Positions 1 to 8,549 of a stretch of DNA of 52,753 nucleotides are shown here, piece after piece. The DNA is taken from the NCBI GenBank assembly GCA_030429665.1, contig JAUIEZ010000017.1, forward strand, positions 1 through 52,753, given 5' to 3'. Every line of letters starts with the position of its first letter. Within the stretch, counting starts at the first letter, position 1. The position numbers were made by a program, and so were the translations under genes. The stretch comes from Gammaproteobacteria bacterium. Lineage in GTDB: Bacteria; Pseudomonadota; Gammaproteobacteria; Arenicellales; CAJQKF01. The notes under the pieces are model-generated. The model did not search any database, was not told where the DNA came from, and was given only the letters and a program-made list of their open reading frames with translations.

Positions 1-119
1 CGGCCTGGCGCGCGCGCCACGCCGACCGCGTACCCGTTGTCGAGGTCGACGGAGAGGTTGTCTGCGAATACTTTCTCGACCCCGCGACGTTGATCGCTCG
101 CCTTGAATCGAAGAACTGA
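1..119 (+). CDS. Glutaredoxin-like protein, C-terminal part (5' end outside window)
   Basis: An open frame enters from the left edge and stops at TGA 117-119. The 38 visible residues include a segment reading RVPVVEVDGEVVCEYFLDP. This resembles the end of the small glutaredoxin-like (DUF836) proteins, where a cis-proline strand (RVPV) is followed by an acidic turn and a short final helix. The CxxC active site would lie upstream, outside the window. The stop overlaps the next start as TGATG, so the two genes are probably co-transcribed and translationally coupled. The assignment rests on a short segment only. Confidence 0.5.
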   Translation, partial: AWRARHADRVPVVEVDGEVVCEYFLDPATLIARLESKN

Positions 120-868
120 TGGCCGTCATACACGAGGAGCGACACGGAGACAGCGTCTACCAGGTTCGCACGGCCGGGTCGTCGATCCGGCTTTATACCA
201 ACGGCGTCTTCCACAGCCAGTTCAGCCCGTCGCCCAGGGCGGCGACGAACATGTGGGACCTGCTGTCCATGCCGGCCCTGCTTGCCCGCGGCGGCCGTCC
301 CGCCAGCGTTCTCGTGCTGGGCGTGGGCGGCGGCGCGGTGCTTCGCCGCATGGTCGATACTTTCGACGTTGGGCGTGTCGTGGGCGTCGAGCTGGACCCG
401 GTTCATCTTTCGATAGGCCGACGCTTCTTCGGCCTCGAGCGCGACGACATCGAGCTGGTGGTTGCCGACGCGCGCGGTTGGGTCGCGGACTACCGCGGCA
501 AGCCGTTCGACCTCGTCATCGACGACCTGTTCGGCCACGGCGACGGCGAGCCGCGCCGGGCATTGGCCTTCGATAAGTCCTGGTTACGCCGTCTCGACGC
601 GCTGGTCTCCCCGCACGGCGCAGTTGCCGCCAACTTCGCAAGCCTCGCCGAGTACCGGCACAGCGCCGCTAGCTCGCGCGAGGGTGCCGGCGACCGATGG
701 CGCGCCGGATATACCCTGCGCCTCAGGGTCCTCGACAACGTGGTCTCCGTGCATTCGCGCGAGCGGTGTTCGACCGAATCGTTTCGCGGCCTGATCGCGA
801 AACGATTCGGCACCCGCGCGCTCGCCTGCACCAGCGTGCGCGGCATACCGGCAACGACTCGCCGATGA
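119..868 (+). CDS. Spermidine synthase-like methyltransferase-fold protein
   Basis: This 249-residue protein has a Rossmann methyltransferase fold of the spermidine-synthase type. The nucleotide-binding loop VLVLGVGGGAVLRR is near residue 65, the acidic GVELDP strand near 88, and the FDLVIDD strand near 128 takes the place of the catalytic aspartate region. Polyamine synthases normally carry GGGDG in the loop; here it is GGGAV, so true aminopropyl transfer is doubtful. Short stand-alone SpeE-like proteins of this kind are common and mostly uncharacterised. The ATG overlaps the upstream stop (TGATG). It is probably cytoplasmic, with no signal peptide or membrane segment. Confidence 0.7.
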   Translation: MAVIHEERHGDSVYQVRTAGSSIRLYTNGVFHSQFSPSPRAATNMWDLLSMPALLARGGRPASVLVLGVGGGAVLRRMVDTFDVGRVVGVELDPVHLSIGRRFFGLERDDIELVVADARGWVADYRGKPFDLVIDDLFGHGDGEPRRALAFDKSWLRRLDALVSPHGAVAANFASLAEYRHSAASSREGAGDRWRAGYTLRLRVLDNVVSVHSRERCSTESFRGLIAKRFGTRALACTSVRGIPATTRR

Positions 869-918
869 TTACCCACCGGTTCGCCTGACACCGCGGTCCC
901 GCCCGGTCGTACGGATCG

Positions 919-934
919 TGTCAATCAGTTGACA
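919..934. promoter_or_regulatory. Palindromic operator TGTCAA-N4-TTGACA, copy 1
   Basis: TGTCAATCAGTTGACA is a perfect 6-bp inverted repeat around a 4-bp spacer. Its shape matches Crp/Fnr-family sites (five-base arms with a 6-bp centre, TGTCA-N6-TGACA). The same palindrome recurs at 8502-8517 in front of the second transporter operon. Its centre at 926.5 lies about 42 bp before the start expected from the TAGATT -10 box at 957-962, the spacing of a class II activator site. Confidence 0.75.
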
Positions 935-956
935 GACGCGCCGCCGTTGACGGCGC

Positions 957-962
957 TAGATT
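957..962 (+). promoter_or_regulatory. Probable -10 box of the TRAP-TAXI operon
   Basis: TAGATT lies 33 bp before the GTG start of the permease gene. No good -35 hexamer is found 17 bp upstream. The palindrome at 919-934 sits where an activator would touch polymerase, so this is best read as an activator-dependent promoter. Confidence 0.4.
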
Positions 963-995
963 TCCTCGCCTGGTCAATACCATTGCGAGGATTAC

Positions 996-2906
996 GTGTC
1001 GGCGCGATTCATCGTTGCGTGCCTAAAGAACGCCTGTCTCACTGTCCTGTTCGCATACCAGGTGCTGATCCTGGTGTACCAGTTCCAGGGCGCGCTTCAG
1101 TCATACTATTTCCATCTCGGCGCCGTGCTCGTCGTCGCGTCGCTGGTGATCATTTCGTTGACACTCGAGCGGGGGCGGGGCGCCCGGTCGTGGTTGCGAC
1201 TCTCGCTCCCCGTGGCGGTACTTGTCGGCTCGGTGCTCTCGGCGACCTATCTATACCTGAATGTCGGCGACATCGAACTGCGCCAGCCGTTCCTGGAGCA
1301 GGCCGACGTTATCGCCGGCATCGTCATCGTCGCCTGCACCATCGCGCTGACCTGGCTGGTGTGGGGCGCGGTCCTTGCCCTCGTTATCGGAGCGGCGGTC
1401 GTCTATTTCTTCTTCGGAGATTATTTTCCCGGCAACTTTAATTTCAAGCCGCCCGAAACCGAGATCATCATCAGTTACCTGGCCGGCATGGGCGGCGCGC
1501 GCGGTGTGCTGTGGGGTATTCCGCTATCCGCCAACACCTTGTTCCTGATCATCGCCTTCGGCGGCCTGCTAAAGGGAACGCGTATTCTCGAACTGTTCAA
1601 CGAGTTTGGCCGCCTGCTGTTGAACGTATCGCGCAGCGGCATTTGTTATTCGGCGATTCTCGCCAGTTCGTTGATCGGCATGGTCACCGGTCAGGCTGTC
1701 GCCAATGTCGCGTTGTCCGGTTCGGTGACCATTCCCGCCATGACGCAGCAAGGCATTTCCCGCGAGCGTGCCGGCGCCATCGAAGTAGTCGCCTCGCTGG
1801 GCAGCCAACTCATTCCGCCGATCATGGGGCTCGGCGGGTTCCTGATGGCAGTCAATCTCGGTGTCCCGTACGTCGAGGTGGCAACGGCCGCGATCGTGCC
1901 GGCCTTCCTGTTCGTCGCGGTACTGTTCATTGCCGGGTACTTCGTCGCCTCCACGACGCCATCGCTCAAGACGCGTCGCGAGAAGATCGACAAGCGGCTC
2001 ATCATTTGGTTGCTGCCTTCCTTCGGGGTGTCATTCCTGACGCTACTGACCATGCTGTACATGCGCTACTCGGCCGGGTACTCGGCGCTTTGGGCGATCG
2101 TCCTGCTGGTAGTACTCTCCTGGCTGCGGCCAAGGGCCTACCGGCCGACATTGTCCCAGCTGTGGGACGGCCTGGAGTACGGCGTGGTCGCCGCGGTGAA
2201 CCTGGGTTTGATCCTGGCGGGCATCGGTATCGTCGTGCAGGTGCTGGTGACCACCGGCGCGGGCTTCGACCTCGGCCGCACCGTCATGCTCGTGGCCGGC
2301 GACCAGGTCTGGCTGGCGCTCGTTCTGGGCATGCTGATCTCCGCGTTGGTGGGGCTCGGCCTGCCCACGCCGGCCGCCTACGCGCTGATCGCGATCATCA
2401 TGATTCCCTCGCTCATCGATCTCGGGCTGGAACCGATCGTCGCCCACTTCTTCGGTTTCTACTTCGCCATCTTCTCGGCCGTCACGCCGCCCGTCGCGGT
2501 GGGCGTCATGGCCGCCACGCGCATTTCCGGCGGATCATTCTATCGGACGGCCGCGGAAGCGGGGCGCATGTCCATCGTGTCCGTCCTGCTCCCTTACGCC
2601 TTCGTGGTGTTTCCGTCGCTGCTCGCCTTCCCCGCGATCGGCGTTCGCGGCGCCGTCGTGTGCGCCGCGCTCATCGTCACCGCGCTGTACTGGGGAGCCT
2701 CCGTCTACGGCACGTTCGGCCGACCGCTCGGGACCGCCGAACGAATCGCGTTCCTGGCCGTTCCCCTGCTGTGCATCGCAATGCTCGTCACCGGGTCGAT
2801 GATCGTCGCGGTCGCGCTGGTCGCCCTGGGCGTCGTCATCGGCGCGTGGAACCTGTCGGTGCTGCGCCGATCGCGCGAACCGACAGGTTCGCCAGCCGGC
2901 AGCTGA
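996..2906 (+). CDS. TRAP transporter fused permease (4TM/12TM, DctQM fusion)
   Basis: This 636-residue inner-membrane protein is almost wholly hydrophobic. An N-terminal block of about four helices (residues 1-140) corresponds to the small DctQ subunit and is fused to a DctM-like permease of about twelve helices. Fused permeases of this type pair with TAXI binding proteins, and such a gene follows at 3700. Together they would import an organic acid driven by a sodium or proton gradient. The GTG start is chosen because GAGG lies at 987-990 and the hydrophobic frame begins there. The dehalogenase-like gene follows 68 bp downstream, so the substrate may be a substituted short-chain acid; that is inference. 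Confidence 0.9.
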   Translation: MSARFIVACLKNACLTVLFAYQVLILVYQFQGALQSYYFHLGAVLVVASLVIISLTLERGRGARSWLRLSLPVAVLVGSVLSATYLYLNVGDIELRQPFLEQADVIAGIVIVACTIALTWLVWGAVLALVIGAAVVYFFFGDYFPGNFNFKPPETEIIISYLAGMGGARGVLWGIPLSANTLFLIIAFGGLLKGTRILELFNEFGRLLLNVSRSGICYSAILASSLIGMVTGQAVANVALSGSVTIPAMTQQGISRERAGAIEVVASLGSQLIPPIMGLGGFLMAVNLGVPYVEVATAAIVPAFLFVAVLFIAGYFVASTTPSLKTRREKIDKRLIIWLLPSFGVSFLTLLTMLYMRYSAGYSALWAIVLLVVLSWLRPRAYRPTLSQLWDGLEYGVVAAVNLGLILAGIGIVVQVLVTTGAGFDLGRTVMLVAGDQVWLALVLGMLISALVGLGLPTPAAYALIAIIMIPSLIDLGLEPIVAHFFGFYFAIFSAVTPPVAVGVMAATRISGGSFYRTAAEAGRMSIVSVLLPYAFVVFPSLLAFPAIGVRGAVVCAALIVTALYWGASVYGTFGRPLGTAERIAFLAVPLLCIAMLVTGSMIVAVALVALGVVIGAWNLSVLRRSREPTGSPAGS

Positions 2907-2974
2907 GACATCATCGAGCCCGGAGCCAACTGATTCAGCAGCTTCAAAACCGATCACCCAAAGGAGAAAGACCC

Positions 2975-3658
2975 ATGCCAACCACGCTTCTGTTCGATAC
3001 CTGGGGTACGCTCGTCGACAACTACTCGATCGCCGATGTCATCGAGCCCTACGTTTTCGAATCCCACATCGCCCAGCAAATCTCCGAGGATTGGCGGTTC
3101 CAGCAGAAGTGGGCCATGTTCTACACCACTCTGAGCGATTCGTTCGTTCCCCACCCTACGCTCAACGAGGCCTGCCTGCGCTGGGCCCTTGACCGCCATC
3201 ACGTCGAGCTGCCCGAGGAAGCTGTCCGCGACATCATCGGTCAGTATCACAAATTGCGAGCCTACCCTGACGTGCTCGGCGCGCTGAAGTCACTGAAGGA
3301 ACAAGGCCTGACATTGAAAATCGTCGCCAACCCGACGAAGAAGATGATCGAGGACCACAGCCGGTACGCCGGCACCCTGGAGTACATCGACGAAATCATC
3401 AGTTCCGGCGAGGAGGCGCAGGCCTTCAAGCCCTCGCCGAAGGTCTACGAACTCGGAATGCAACGCGCCGGTTGCCCGAAGGAGGAGATTCTCTGGGTGA
3501 CGGGCCATTTCTGGGAGATCGTGGGCGCGGTGCGGCAGGGACTCAACTGCGCGTGGACGAACCGCGCGCGACAGCCGGCGCTGAAGATCGGTGTCGAGCC
3601 GACATACACCACCAACAACCTGCAGGAACTCGCGGACATTCTGGCCAAGGGAGGATAG
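2975..3658 (+). CDS. Haloacid dehalogenase type II-like hydrolase
   Basis: This is a 227-residue HAD-superfamily protein, the usual length for L-2-haloacid dehalogenases. Compared with the known enzymes, the nucleophile Asp8 (LLFDTWGTLVD), Arg41, Lys152 and Tyr158 are present. The last catalytic loop reads VTGHFWEIVGA, so the positions usually Ser, Asn and Asp are Thr176, His178 and Glu181. The Ser118 position is Ala. Substrate preference may therefore differ from classic 2-chloroacid hydrolysis. AAGGAG at 2961-2966 supports the ATG start. The gene lies between a TRAP permease and its TAXI binding protein, suggesting that it acts on the imported compound in the cytoplasm. Confidence 0.85.
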   Translation: MPTTLLFDTWGTLVDNYSIADVIEPYVFESHIAQQISEDWRFQQKWAMFYTTLSDSFVPHPTLNEACLRWALDRHHVELPEEAVRDIIGQYHKLRAYPDVLGALKSLKEQGLTLKIVANPTKKMIEDHSRYAGTLEYIDEIISSGEEAQAFKPSPKVYELGMQRAGCPKEEILWVTGHFWEIVGAVRQGLNCAWTNRARQPALKIGVEPTYTTNNLQELADILAKGG

Positions 3659-3699
3659 AGCCCCGTCGCATTGACCCGAACACCCAGGAGGATGAATCC

Positions 3700-4719
3700 A
3701 TGAAACAACCGAAACTGATACCAACCACGATGAAAACCGTGCTCGCCACGGCACTGTTCGCCGTGAACCTGTCGGCGGCGGTGGCCGAACCGACCACCGT
3801 TCGGCTAATGGCGTCGCCGAGCGGCTCGGGGCCCTACAACGCCTTCGCCACGGTACAGACCCACATGGCGGAGTTCTCGGACAAGATCCGACTGAGCGTC
3901 GAGGAGACGCCCGGCTTCAATTTCAACGTCAAGTACATGGCGACGCATCCGGATCGCTATGCCGACACCGTGTTTGGCACCGGTTCCGTGCTCAACTGGG
4001 CCGCGTCGACCGGGCAGAAGCCGTTCTACCCCGAGGCGCTCGAGGTGATGAGCGACTTCAAGGCGGTGCTGGTTCTCGGATTAACGTTCAATACTTGGGT
4101 CACCATGGACAAGTCAATCCAGACGCCCAACGACTTCGCCGGCAAACGGGTCGGCATCGGCCTGTTGACCCAGAACGAGTGGGGCATGCATCAACGCATG
4201 TTGCTGGATGAGTGGGGACTGACGTCCGGCCTGGCGAGTCTCGACACGTTGGGGCCCGGCCAGAACATCGAGGCCCTGCTGGACGGGCGCACCGACGTCG
4301 GCACGCTGTTTGGCCTGACCAGCGCCGACGGAACGATCACCGTCGTTACCGGCCCGCACCGCCAGCTCGAAGCCTCCAACCGCGAGTGGCACTACGTGCA
4401 GGTTCCGGAACAGATGACGGAGTCGTCGACTGCGCCTTTCCGGGTGGTTCGTTACGAGGCAGGTACGCTGCCCAATCAACCCGAACCCGTCACCCTGTTC
4501 GGCGACCTGTTGATCATTTCCGCGCACGCATCGCTGCCCGAGGAACTGGCCTACGAGCTGGTGCGGGTATTCGTCGAGCACGGCGACCAGATCAAGCAAT
4601 ACCACGGTTTTCTCAAGCCGCTGACCAACGACACGATGTCGTTCATGGCCGCCGAGAACCCGGACTTTTTCCACCCGGGTTCGTTGCGCGCATTTCGCGA
4701 CCTGGGCATTATCCAGTAA
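3700..4719 (+). CDS. TAXI-family TRAP transporter solute-binding protein
   Basis: This 339-residue periplasmic binding protein starts with a signal peptide (basic MKQPK, hydrophobic core, cleavage after SAAVA near residue 27). The mature part opens with TTVRLMASPSGSGPYN, typical of TAXI proteins, and contains DFAGKRVGIGLLTQNEWG, the usual ligand-loop region. AGGAGG at 3686-3691 places the ATG at 3700. It would capture the substrate and pass it to the fused permease at 996-2906. A strong hairpin follows the gene and closes the operon. Confidence 0.85.
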   Translation: MKQPKLIPTTMKTVLATALFAVNLSAAVAEPTTVRLMASPSGSGPYNAFATVQTHMAEFSDKIRLSVEETPGFNFNVKYMATHPDRYADTVFGTGSVLNWAASTGQKPFYPEALEVMSDFKAVLVLGLTFNTWVTMDKSIQTPNDFAGKRVGIGLLTQNEWGMHQRMLLDEWGLTSGLASLDTLGPGQNIEALLDGRTDVGTLFGLTSADGTITVVTGPHRQLEASNREWHYVQVPEQMTESSTAPFRVVRYEAGTLPNQPEPVTLFGDLLIISAHASLPEELAYELVRVFVEHGDQIKQYHGFLKPLTNDTMSFMAAENPDFFHPGSLRAFRDLGIIQ

Positions 4720-4735
4720 TTCGATACCGCAAGAC

Positions 4736-4770
4736 GGCGCCGCCGCCCGTAGGCGGCCGGCGCCTATTTT
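4736..4770 (+). terminator. Rho-independent terminator after the TAXI gene
   Basis: A GC-rich inverted repeat (GGCGCCG-CCGCC pairing with GGCGG-C-CGGCGCC, with one bulged base) is followed by TATTTT. It lies 16 bp after the stop and just before the convergent AhpD-like gene. Confidence 0.75.
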
Positions 4771-4780
4771 CACGCGATCC

Positions 4781-5374
4781 TCAGCTACTTCGATCGGTCG
4801 CCATGGCACGATAGCGAAACGACTCGTCGATCTCGGTCCTTGCCAGGTTGTTGGTTAACGTCGACAGGACGTACCAGCCAATCACGGCGATGATCTCCAG
4901 CAGTTCGGGCGTGGACAGGCCCGATTCGTTGAACTCCGCGATCGCATCCTCGGATAGCCGTCCCTGGGTTTCCCACAGCTTCATCGTGGCGCGCTGCACC
5001 AGCGCCTGGCGAGGATCGGATAACGGCCGGCCATTGCGCAGAGCGTCGATATCATCGGTATCCATTTTCATTCGGGCGGCGAAAGTGGAATGCGCCGCCA
5101 GACAATAGTGGCAACGTGTGCGCCGGGATACTTCAACGGCCACGATTTCCCGTTCCACCGGCCGCAGCTCCGTGTCCTGCAGGATCCGGCGCATTGACTC
5201 GAACGCGCTGACCACGGCCGTGCTGTTGGCGAGCACCTTGTGAAAGTTCGGCACCATACCGCCGAACATGCGGCTGATCGCTTTCAGTGCCTCGTCCTTG
5301 GCCGGGTCGCCGCCGCCCGGCTCGTAACCGGGAATAAGCTGGCGTTCATCTCCGCTGTCGTTGTTTTTCGTCAT
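4781..5374 (-). CDS. Carboxymuconolactone decarboxylase / AhpD-like protein
   Basis: This 197-residue protein carries the AhpD-type redox motif: Glu81, then Cys88-H-Y-Cys91 and His95 (RCHYCLAAH). Members are usually peroxidase-related thiol proteins rather than true decarboxylases. The frame is open further upstream, but family similarity begins with the ATG at 5374, preceded by GGGAGACGAGG. It is the last gene of the crp-associated dctMQP operon, 77 bp after dctP. A role in detoxifying a reactive intermediate of the imported compound is possible but unproven. Confidence 0.75.
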   Translation of the reverse strand: MTKNNDSGDERQLIPGYEPGGGDPAKDEALKAISRMFGGMVPNFHKVLANSTAVVSAFESMRRILQDTELRPVEREIVAVEVSRRTRCHYCLAAHSTFAARMKMDTDDIDALRNGRPLSDPRQALVQRATMKLWETQGRLSEDAIAEFNESGLSTPELLEIIAVIGWYVLSTLTNNLARTEIDESFRYRAMATDRSS

Positions 5375-5451
5375 CCTCGTCTCCCGTGTGCGGTTAAGTG
5401 CCCGGCCGCGATTACTGTTCACCCCGTCAACCGCGGCCCGCAAGATCGTGG

Positions 5452-6507
5452 TCAGAGGGCGCCCGCCCCGACCAGCGTTTCGATGAACGCTTCGGTATCT
5501 TCCTGCGCCTCGAGGATCCGGCGCGCCATGGCGGGATCGTACAGGTTGAGGTCCCGTCCAATAGTCCACGCCGACGCCGATGCCAGGCGCCACTGTTCGA
5601 GTTCCTCGTCGGTAGGCGAGTAGTAGTGAATCTCTCCCTGGGTCCTGGCGGCCAGTTGTTCGGCGTAGTCCTTGTCGATGTCGAACGAGGCGGCCTGCAG
5701 TTCACTCGAAGCCTTGTCGATTGCGTTCCTTGCCCAGTCGGGCAACGATTCGAATCGATCCAGGTCCATGAAAACCATCATGGGCGTCCATGCGCCACTG
5801 GTCAGCGTGACGTGCGGCGCGACCTCGTTGAATTTCATCATGGCGTGCACCGGGCGCTGAATGTACAGTCCGCGCACCACTTTCTGCTGCACGGCGTCGT
5901 AGGTTTCCGACCAGTCGACCGGCGTGGCTACGGCGCCCCACGCGCGAAGCAGCGCGCCGTCGAGCGGCGACTTGGTTACCCGGATCTTTACCCCCTTTAA
6001 ATCGGCAGGCGTTCTCACCTCGCCAACATTCGTCTCGAGGTGTCTGAAGCCGAGAAACGGTACCACGGCGATCACCTTCAACCGGTCGACTCGAGCGGCC
6101 TGTTCGTTGAGCTCCGCGGCAAGGAAATCGACCATGACCTGCTTCGCCGCGGCGTCGTCGTTGAAGATGTAAGGCAAGGTCAGGATCTCGAACGTGGTGC
6201 TGAAACCACCATAGTTCGCAATGGACACCTCTCCCATGTCCGTCTGTCCCAGCCGCACCTGCTCGACGCAGGTTTTCTGGTTGCACAGGGTGCCGGCCAG
6301 GTGCACGTCCAGCGTCAACCGACCCTCGGTATATGTCTCCAGCCGGGGTTTCAGAAAGTCGTTCAGCATGTGGGCCATGGGAAAGTTCTCGTTCCAGCTC
6401 GTGCCCACTTTCAACGATATCTCCGCGGCCGCGGCCGGTGTCGCCGCCAAGAACGCAGCCAATACGACCGACGATGTCGTCGCCTTGAATGTCTTGATAG
6501 CGTTCAT
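5452..6507 (-). CDS. TRAP transporter solute-binding protein, DctP family
   Basis: This 351-residue periplasmic protein has a signal peptide ending ATPAAAA. The family core is clear: EISLKVGTSWNENFP at the mature N-terminus and DLKGVKIRVTKSP near residue 170, whose Arg normally binds the ligand carboxylate. AGGAGG (complement of 6518-6523) precedes two possible starts. The ATG at 6507 is 10 bases downstream and is preferred over a TTG at 6516, only one base away. It partners with the DctQ and DctM genes just upstream. Confidence 0.87.
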   Translation of the reverse strand: MNAIKTFKATTSSVVLAAFLAATPAAAAEISLKVGTSWNENFPMAHMLNDFLKPRLETYTEGRLTLDVHLAGTLCNQKTCVEQVRLGQTDMGEVSIANYGGFSTTFEILTLPYIFNDDAAAKQVMVDFLAAELNEQAARVDRLKVIAVVPFLGFRHLETNVGEVRTPADLKGVKIRVTKSPLDGALLRAWGAVATPVDWSETYDAVQQKVVRGLYIQRPVHAMMKFNEVAPHVTLTSGAWTPMMVFMDLDRFESLPDWARNAIDKASSELQAASFDIDKDYAEQLAARTQGEIHYYSPTDEELEQWRLASASAWTIGRDLNLYDPAMARRILEAQEDTEAFIETLVGAGAL

Positions 6508-6528
6508 TGTTTTCAATCCTCCTGCGAA

Positions 6529-7068
6529 TTACTCGTTTTGATTGTCGTGCGGCGTAAGGCCGCCCTCGGATTCCGCGACCCGCGAAGGGTTGCAGAGTCG
6601 AACGATGTCTTTCGCGACGACGCCCACGCACGCGATGATCAGCAGTAAGCCGGCAACCGGTACCACCATCATCGGATAGCTCTGCGGCATCATGCCCAGT
6701 TCCCAGTAGAACCCGGGAATCTTTCGCGCGGCCATGAGCCCGTGCCAGGTGAAATGCGCGGCGAAGACGAGGATGACCAGGTTCCACGTCGCGTCCAGGA
6801 ACAGCGCCAATCGCGGCGAGATCTTTTCGTACAGCGCCTGCATCGCGATCAGCTCGCGGTGGCGCACGGAGATGCTCAAGCCCAGCAGAATCATGCCGAC
6901 GTTGCCGAATGTCGACACGACGTCGCTCCAGAAAGGCGGATTGGAGAACACGTAGCGCATCAGCACCGAGTAGAGCACCACCAGCGTCGTTGCCAGGAGC
7001 AGCGAATTGCAGGCGGCGTCGGTCAATCGGTCCACCCATCGGTCGAATCGACACAGGAACCGGGTCAT
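6529..7068 (-). CDS. TRAP transporter small permease, DctQ family
   Basis: This 179-residue protein has four membrane helices and the conserved DctQ stretch RYVFSNPPFWSDVV near residue 45. The ATG at 7068 lies two bases after the DctM stop (TGATAATG), so the two are coupled. It forms the membrane complex with DctM and accepts substrate from the DctP protein. Confidence 0.87.
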   Translation of the reverse strand: MTRFLCRFDRWVDRLTDAACNSLLLATTLVVLYSVLMRYVFSNPPFWSDVVSTFGNVGMILLGLSISVRHRELIAMQALYEKISPRLALFLDATWNLVILVFAAHFTWHGLMAARKIPGFYWELGMMPQSYPMMVVPVAGLLLIIACVGVVAKDIVRLCNPSRVAESEGGLTPHDNQNE

Positions 7069-7070
7069 TA

Positions 7071-8360
7071 TCAAACCTCGAAACCCGCTAGCCGCGGTAT
7101 CCAGTGGGTTAGCGGAGGAATCGCGATAATCATCGTCAACAGCGCGAGTTCCGCGGCGATAAAGGGAATCATGGCGCCGGCGACCCGTTCGAGCTTTTCG
7201 CCCGCGATGCGCGCCGCCGCGAAATAGCAGATCCCAACCGGCGGCGTCACCGTTCCCATCAGGAAACCGACACAGATCACCATGGATGCCTGGGTTTCCG
7301 ACATACCCGCCGCCGCGGCCACCGACAACAAGGTGGGGCCGAGAATGATGAGGTTGGCGACGATGTCGGCGAGCATGCCGGCGACGACGATGATGGCCAG
7401 GAAGGCAAGGATGAACAGCACCGGGTCGGCATGGAACTGCAGCAACCAGTTTTCCAGGCCCTGCAGCGCGCCAAGGCGCGTCAACAACCAGGAGAACGGT
7501 CCCGCCGCCGCGATGATCAGGAATATCGCCGCGGACATGCGCACCGTGCGCCGGAGGGCGGCCAAAACGTCACGCCACGTCAGGGTACGATAAACGAACT
7601 TGCCTATCACGAAGGCGAGAAAGCACACCACCGCGCCCGCCTCGGTTGCCGTGAAAATCCCGCCGACAATGCCGAAATAAAGAATGATAGGCAATGACAG
7701 CGCCAACATCGCACGCGAGAAGGCGCGTGCGAGATCGGACATCCTGAACGGTTCCTCGAGGCGCTCGTAGTTTTTTCGAACGCTGATGACGTAAGCGACC
7801 AGCATGAACATCAACCCCACGGCGATGCCCGGCAGTATCCCGGCCGAGAACAACTTGCCCACCGACAGGTTGTTCGCGCTGGCGAATATGACGATGGCGA
7901 TACTCGGCGGGATGATGCCGCCGATAGTCGAAGAAACGGCGGTGGTCGCTGCCGAGAATGCGGGACTGTAGCCGGCCTTCTGCATGGCCGGAATCATCAT
8001 GCCGCCGATGGTGGCGGTGGAGGCGACCGCCGAGCCGTTGAGGCTGGCGAACAGCATCGACATCAGGATCGTGATGTGCGAGAGCCCGCCGCGGATGCGG
8101 CCGACCATCTGCCGACTCAGTTGAAGCAACCTGTCCGTTACCGCGCCAAGGTTCATCAACTCGCCGGCCAACAGGAACATCGGCACGGCAACGAGGGGAA
8201 ACTTGTTCAACGACGTATACATCTGGTAGGGCACCGCCGTCAGCGGCACGACGTCGGTCACCGCGATGTACGCAGCCGGCAGAATCGCCATGACGAAGCC
8301 TATCGGCGCACCCAGCAGTATGAACGCCACCAGGGCGATCAGCATCCAGAAAGTCAGCAT
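7071..8360 (-). CDS. TRAP transporter large permease, DctM family
   Basis: This 429-residue, roughly 12-helix membrane protein has the usual length and DctM signatures, including MLFASLNGSAVASTATIGG near residue 105, TIGGIIPPSIAIVIFA near 145 and GTVTPPVGICYF near 375. It is the first gene of the dctMQP-AhpD operon. The palindromic operator lies about 140 bp upstream, and the Crp-type regulator gene ends 189 bp upstream on the same strand. Confidence 0.9.
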   Translation of the reverse strand: MLTFWMLIALVAFILLGAPIGFVMAILPAAYIAVTDVVPLTAVPYQMYTSLNKFPLVAVPMFLLAGELMNLGAVTDRLLQLSRQMVGRIRGGLSHITILMSMLFASLNGSAVASTATIGGMMIPAMQKAGYSPAFSAATTAVSSTIGGIIPPSIAIVIFASANNLSVGKLFSAGILPGIAVGLMFMLVAYVISVRKNYERLEEPFRMSDLARAFSRAMLALSLPIILYFGIVGGIFTATEAGAVVCFLAFVIGKFVYRTLTWRDVLAALRRTVRMSAAIFLIIAAAGPFSWLLTRLGALQGLENWLLQFHADPVLFILAFLAIIVVAGMLADIVANLIILGPTLLSVAAAAGMSETQASMVICVGFLMGTVTPPVGICYFAAARIAGEKLERVAGAMIPFIAAELALLTMIIAIPPLTHWIPRLAGFEV

Positions 8361-8473
8361 GCAACGGTTACCCCATTGCCAAGGCGCCGGTTAACGGCGT
8401 TTTCTCGAAGCGTTCCACCGGGCACCGCGGGATCAGGCGGCGGTGTCGGCGAAGAACGCGGCGTCCGTGCGAC

Positions 8474-8479
8474 ACGTTA
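8474..8479 (-). promoter_or_regulatory. Possible -10 box of the dctMQP operon
   Basis: On the minus strand TAACGT keeps the most conserved -10 positions. It lies at the same distance from the operator at 8502-8517 as TAGATT does from the operator at 919-934, so both promoters share the geometry of a class II activator (operator centre near -42). Confidence 0.35.
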
Positions 8480-8501
8480 GACCGCGCGGACGGCGCACGT
8501 C

Positions 8502-8517
8502 TGTCAAGTAATTGACA
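8502..8517. promoter_or_regulatory. Palindromic operator TGTCAA-N4-TTGACA, copy 2
   Basis: TGTCAAGTAATTGACA is a perfect palindrome with arms identical to those at 919-934, and here the flanking C and G also pair. It sits between the Crp-family gene and dctM. Two identical arms in front of two transporter operons, next to a Crp-like gene, make it the likely binding site of that regulator. Confidence 0.75.
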
Positions 8518-8549
8518 GGGGTGTCTGGTATTCGACGCCTTGCTGCCGG

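Noticed and set aside
1511-3658. A 715-codon plus-strand frame covering the permease and dehalogenase genes
   Set aside because: Its first part is a shadow of the TRAP permease in another frame. Only the final part from 2975 is real, with its own ribosome site.
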